Source of the DNA: Clostridiales bacterium
Lineage (GTDB): Bacteria; Bacillota; Clostridia; WRLR01
Assembly: GCA_031263625.1 (NCBI GenBank)
Contig: JAISFK010000435.1
Coordinates: 1-5,950, forward strand
DNA: 5,950 bases
Reading direction: 5' to 3'
In this document: positions 5,413 through 5,950 of the stretch, piece by piece
Layout of the letters: every line of letters begins with the position of its first letter
How positions within the stretch are numbered: position 1 is the stretch's first letter
The notes under the pieces: model-generated
Databases searched by the model: none
The model's input: only the letters and a program-made list of their open reading frames with translations
Told to the model about the DNA's origin: nothing
Translations under genes and position numbers: made by a program

Positions 5413-5791
5413 GAAAACAAACGAAGCGGGACAACAGGAGATGATACCGTCCGAACAGACGCTGATTGATGAAATCTCCGGCTTGATTGAGCAAAGCAGG
5501 CGCGTCATTTACGAAAATGCGAGGAACACAACGGTTCTTCTGTTTTGGAATATCGGCAAGCGAATCAATCAGGAGGTCTTGCAAAACAAACGCGCCGATT
5601 ACGGAAAACAAATTGTCGTGACACTGGCACGACAATTAACAGAAAAATATGGAAGAAGTTTTGACGACAAAAATTTGCGCCGAATGCTCCAATTCGCGGA
5701 GCAGTTTCCTAATGAGGAAATTGTCGTTCCGCTGGCACGACAATTAAGCTGGTCTCATTTTTTATCGGTGTTCTCCGTAACAATCTGCTGA
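5402..5791 (+). pseudogene. DUF1016 (YhcG-like) N-terminal domain gene, broken after codon 120
   Basis: Residues 1-120 are a clear DUF1016_N domain: SGLIEQSRRVIYENARNTTV (26-45), LLFWNIGKRI (46-55), DYGKQIVVTLARQLTEKYGRSF (66-87), NLRRMLQFAEQFP (91-103) and the diagnostic LARQLSWSHF (111-120). Intact family members continue for some 200 further residues into a PDDEXK nuclease-like C-terminal domain. Here the frame ends with nine unrelated residues (LSVFSVTIC) and TGA at 5789-5791. Those residues are antisense translation of a DUF1016 C-terminus (separate entry). The start is ATG 5402, with AGGGAGG at 5386-5392, overlapping the HTH gene by 11 nt; an ATG at 5351 lies inside the HTH gene and has no such site. 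The N-terminal domain is thought to mediate partner or DNA contacts in this family, whose members often neighbour type I restriction genes. Without its nuclease domain the product is probably inactive. Confidence 0.85.
5611..5745 (+). repeat. Twin 27-bp perfect inverted repeats inside the DUF1016 gene
   Basis: AATTGTCGT / ACGACAATT, 9-bp perfect arms around a 9-nt loop, occur at 5611-5637 and again at 5719-5745. The copies are exactly 108 bp (36 codons) apart, and their loops share GCTGGC-like ends. They encode IVVTLARQL and IVVPLARQL, a motif that DUF1016 proteins repeat at these two positions. The protein repeat explains the direct similarity, but the DNA palindromy is additional. The second copy ends 10 bp before the orientation switch. 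Confidence 0.75.
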
Positions 5792-5950
5792 ACCCCATCA
5801 ATCAGCGGAATCAACGCCTTGTATGGTTCGGATCTGTACCCAACCGATAGGTTGCTACGCCCATCGGCTTATCATAATCTTGCACGGCCATTTCTACCAC
5901 CGTCCGATTCATATCTTGGCACAATAAAATCCCGATGGTTTTATTTTCAT
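5755..5950 (-). pseudogene. DUF1016 C-terminal (PDDEXK nuclease-like) fragment, frameshifted
   Basis: Read leftward from the right edge, one frame gives ENKTIGILLCQDMNRTVVEM (5948-5889), then AVQDYDKPMGVATYRLGTD (5888-5832). A second frame then continues EPYKALIPLIDGVQQIVTEN followed by TDKK and TGA at 5757-5755. Together these match the C-terminal end of DUF1016 proteins ('IGILLC....N..vV..AV.D...PMGVATYR'). The frames differ, so about one base is missing near 5830-5831, between the D of GTD and EPYK. The 5' portion, including most catalytic residues, would lie right of the window. The stop overlaps the plus-strand DUF1016 N-terminal frame by 37 bp, tail to tail. It may be the inverted 3' half of that gene or a separate convergent homologue. 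A sequencing or assembly error could explain the frameshift but not the orientation switch. Confidence 0.8.

Overview
The window looks like a chromosomal segment from a flagellated anaerobic member of the Bacillota, most likely Clostridia. That assignment rests on a fliK-type flagellar gene, a PadR regulator coupled to a DUF2812 membrane protein (a pairing common in Clostridia and Bacilli), and a CHAP peptidase resembling the cell-wall hydrolases of clostridial conjugative elements. No ribosomal or housekeeping marker is present, so the taxon is inferred.

Left third (1-1964, minus strand): one very GC-rich open frame runs off the left edge. Its visible C-terminal part carries the conserved FliK hook-length-control motif, and the remainder is an Ala/Gly-rich linker. 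Long open frames in other registers of this stretch are composition artefacts.

Intergenic region (1965-2530): this separates the divergent fliK and padR genes. It holds a 10-bp tandem repeat, two direct copies of a ~96-bp structured repeat 223 bp apart, a strong sigma-A-type promoter, and a 15-bp tandem repeat over its -10 box that is a good candidate PadR operator. A 12-nt piece of that operator recurs in inverted orientation between the two long repeats.

Centre (2531-4233): padR and a DUF2812 membrane protein gene overlap by 4 nt (GTGA), each with a good ribosome-binding site. They form a promoter-operator-regulator-target unit.

Right third (4234-5950): this looks like debris of a mobile element. 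The 3' part of a conjugation-type CHAP peptidase gene has no ribosome-binding site and begins right after a 23-bp near-palindrome. It ends at a good terminator. A promoter, a small Cro/C1-type HTH gene and the first 120 codons of a DUF1016 (YhcG/PDDEXK nuclease-like) gene follow. Inside the DUF1016 gene the sequence switches abruptly to the reverse complement of a DUF1016 C-terminus, which itself carries a frameshift. This points to an inversion, or a deletion between two convergent homologues, followed by decay.

Nothing here proves a new defence or regulatory system. The points most worth following up are the broken DUF1016 junction, the repeat pair with a covarying hairpin, and the PadR operator.
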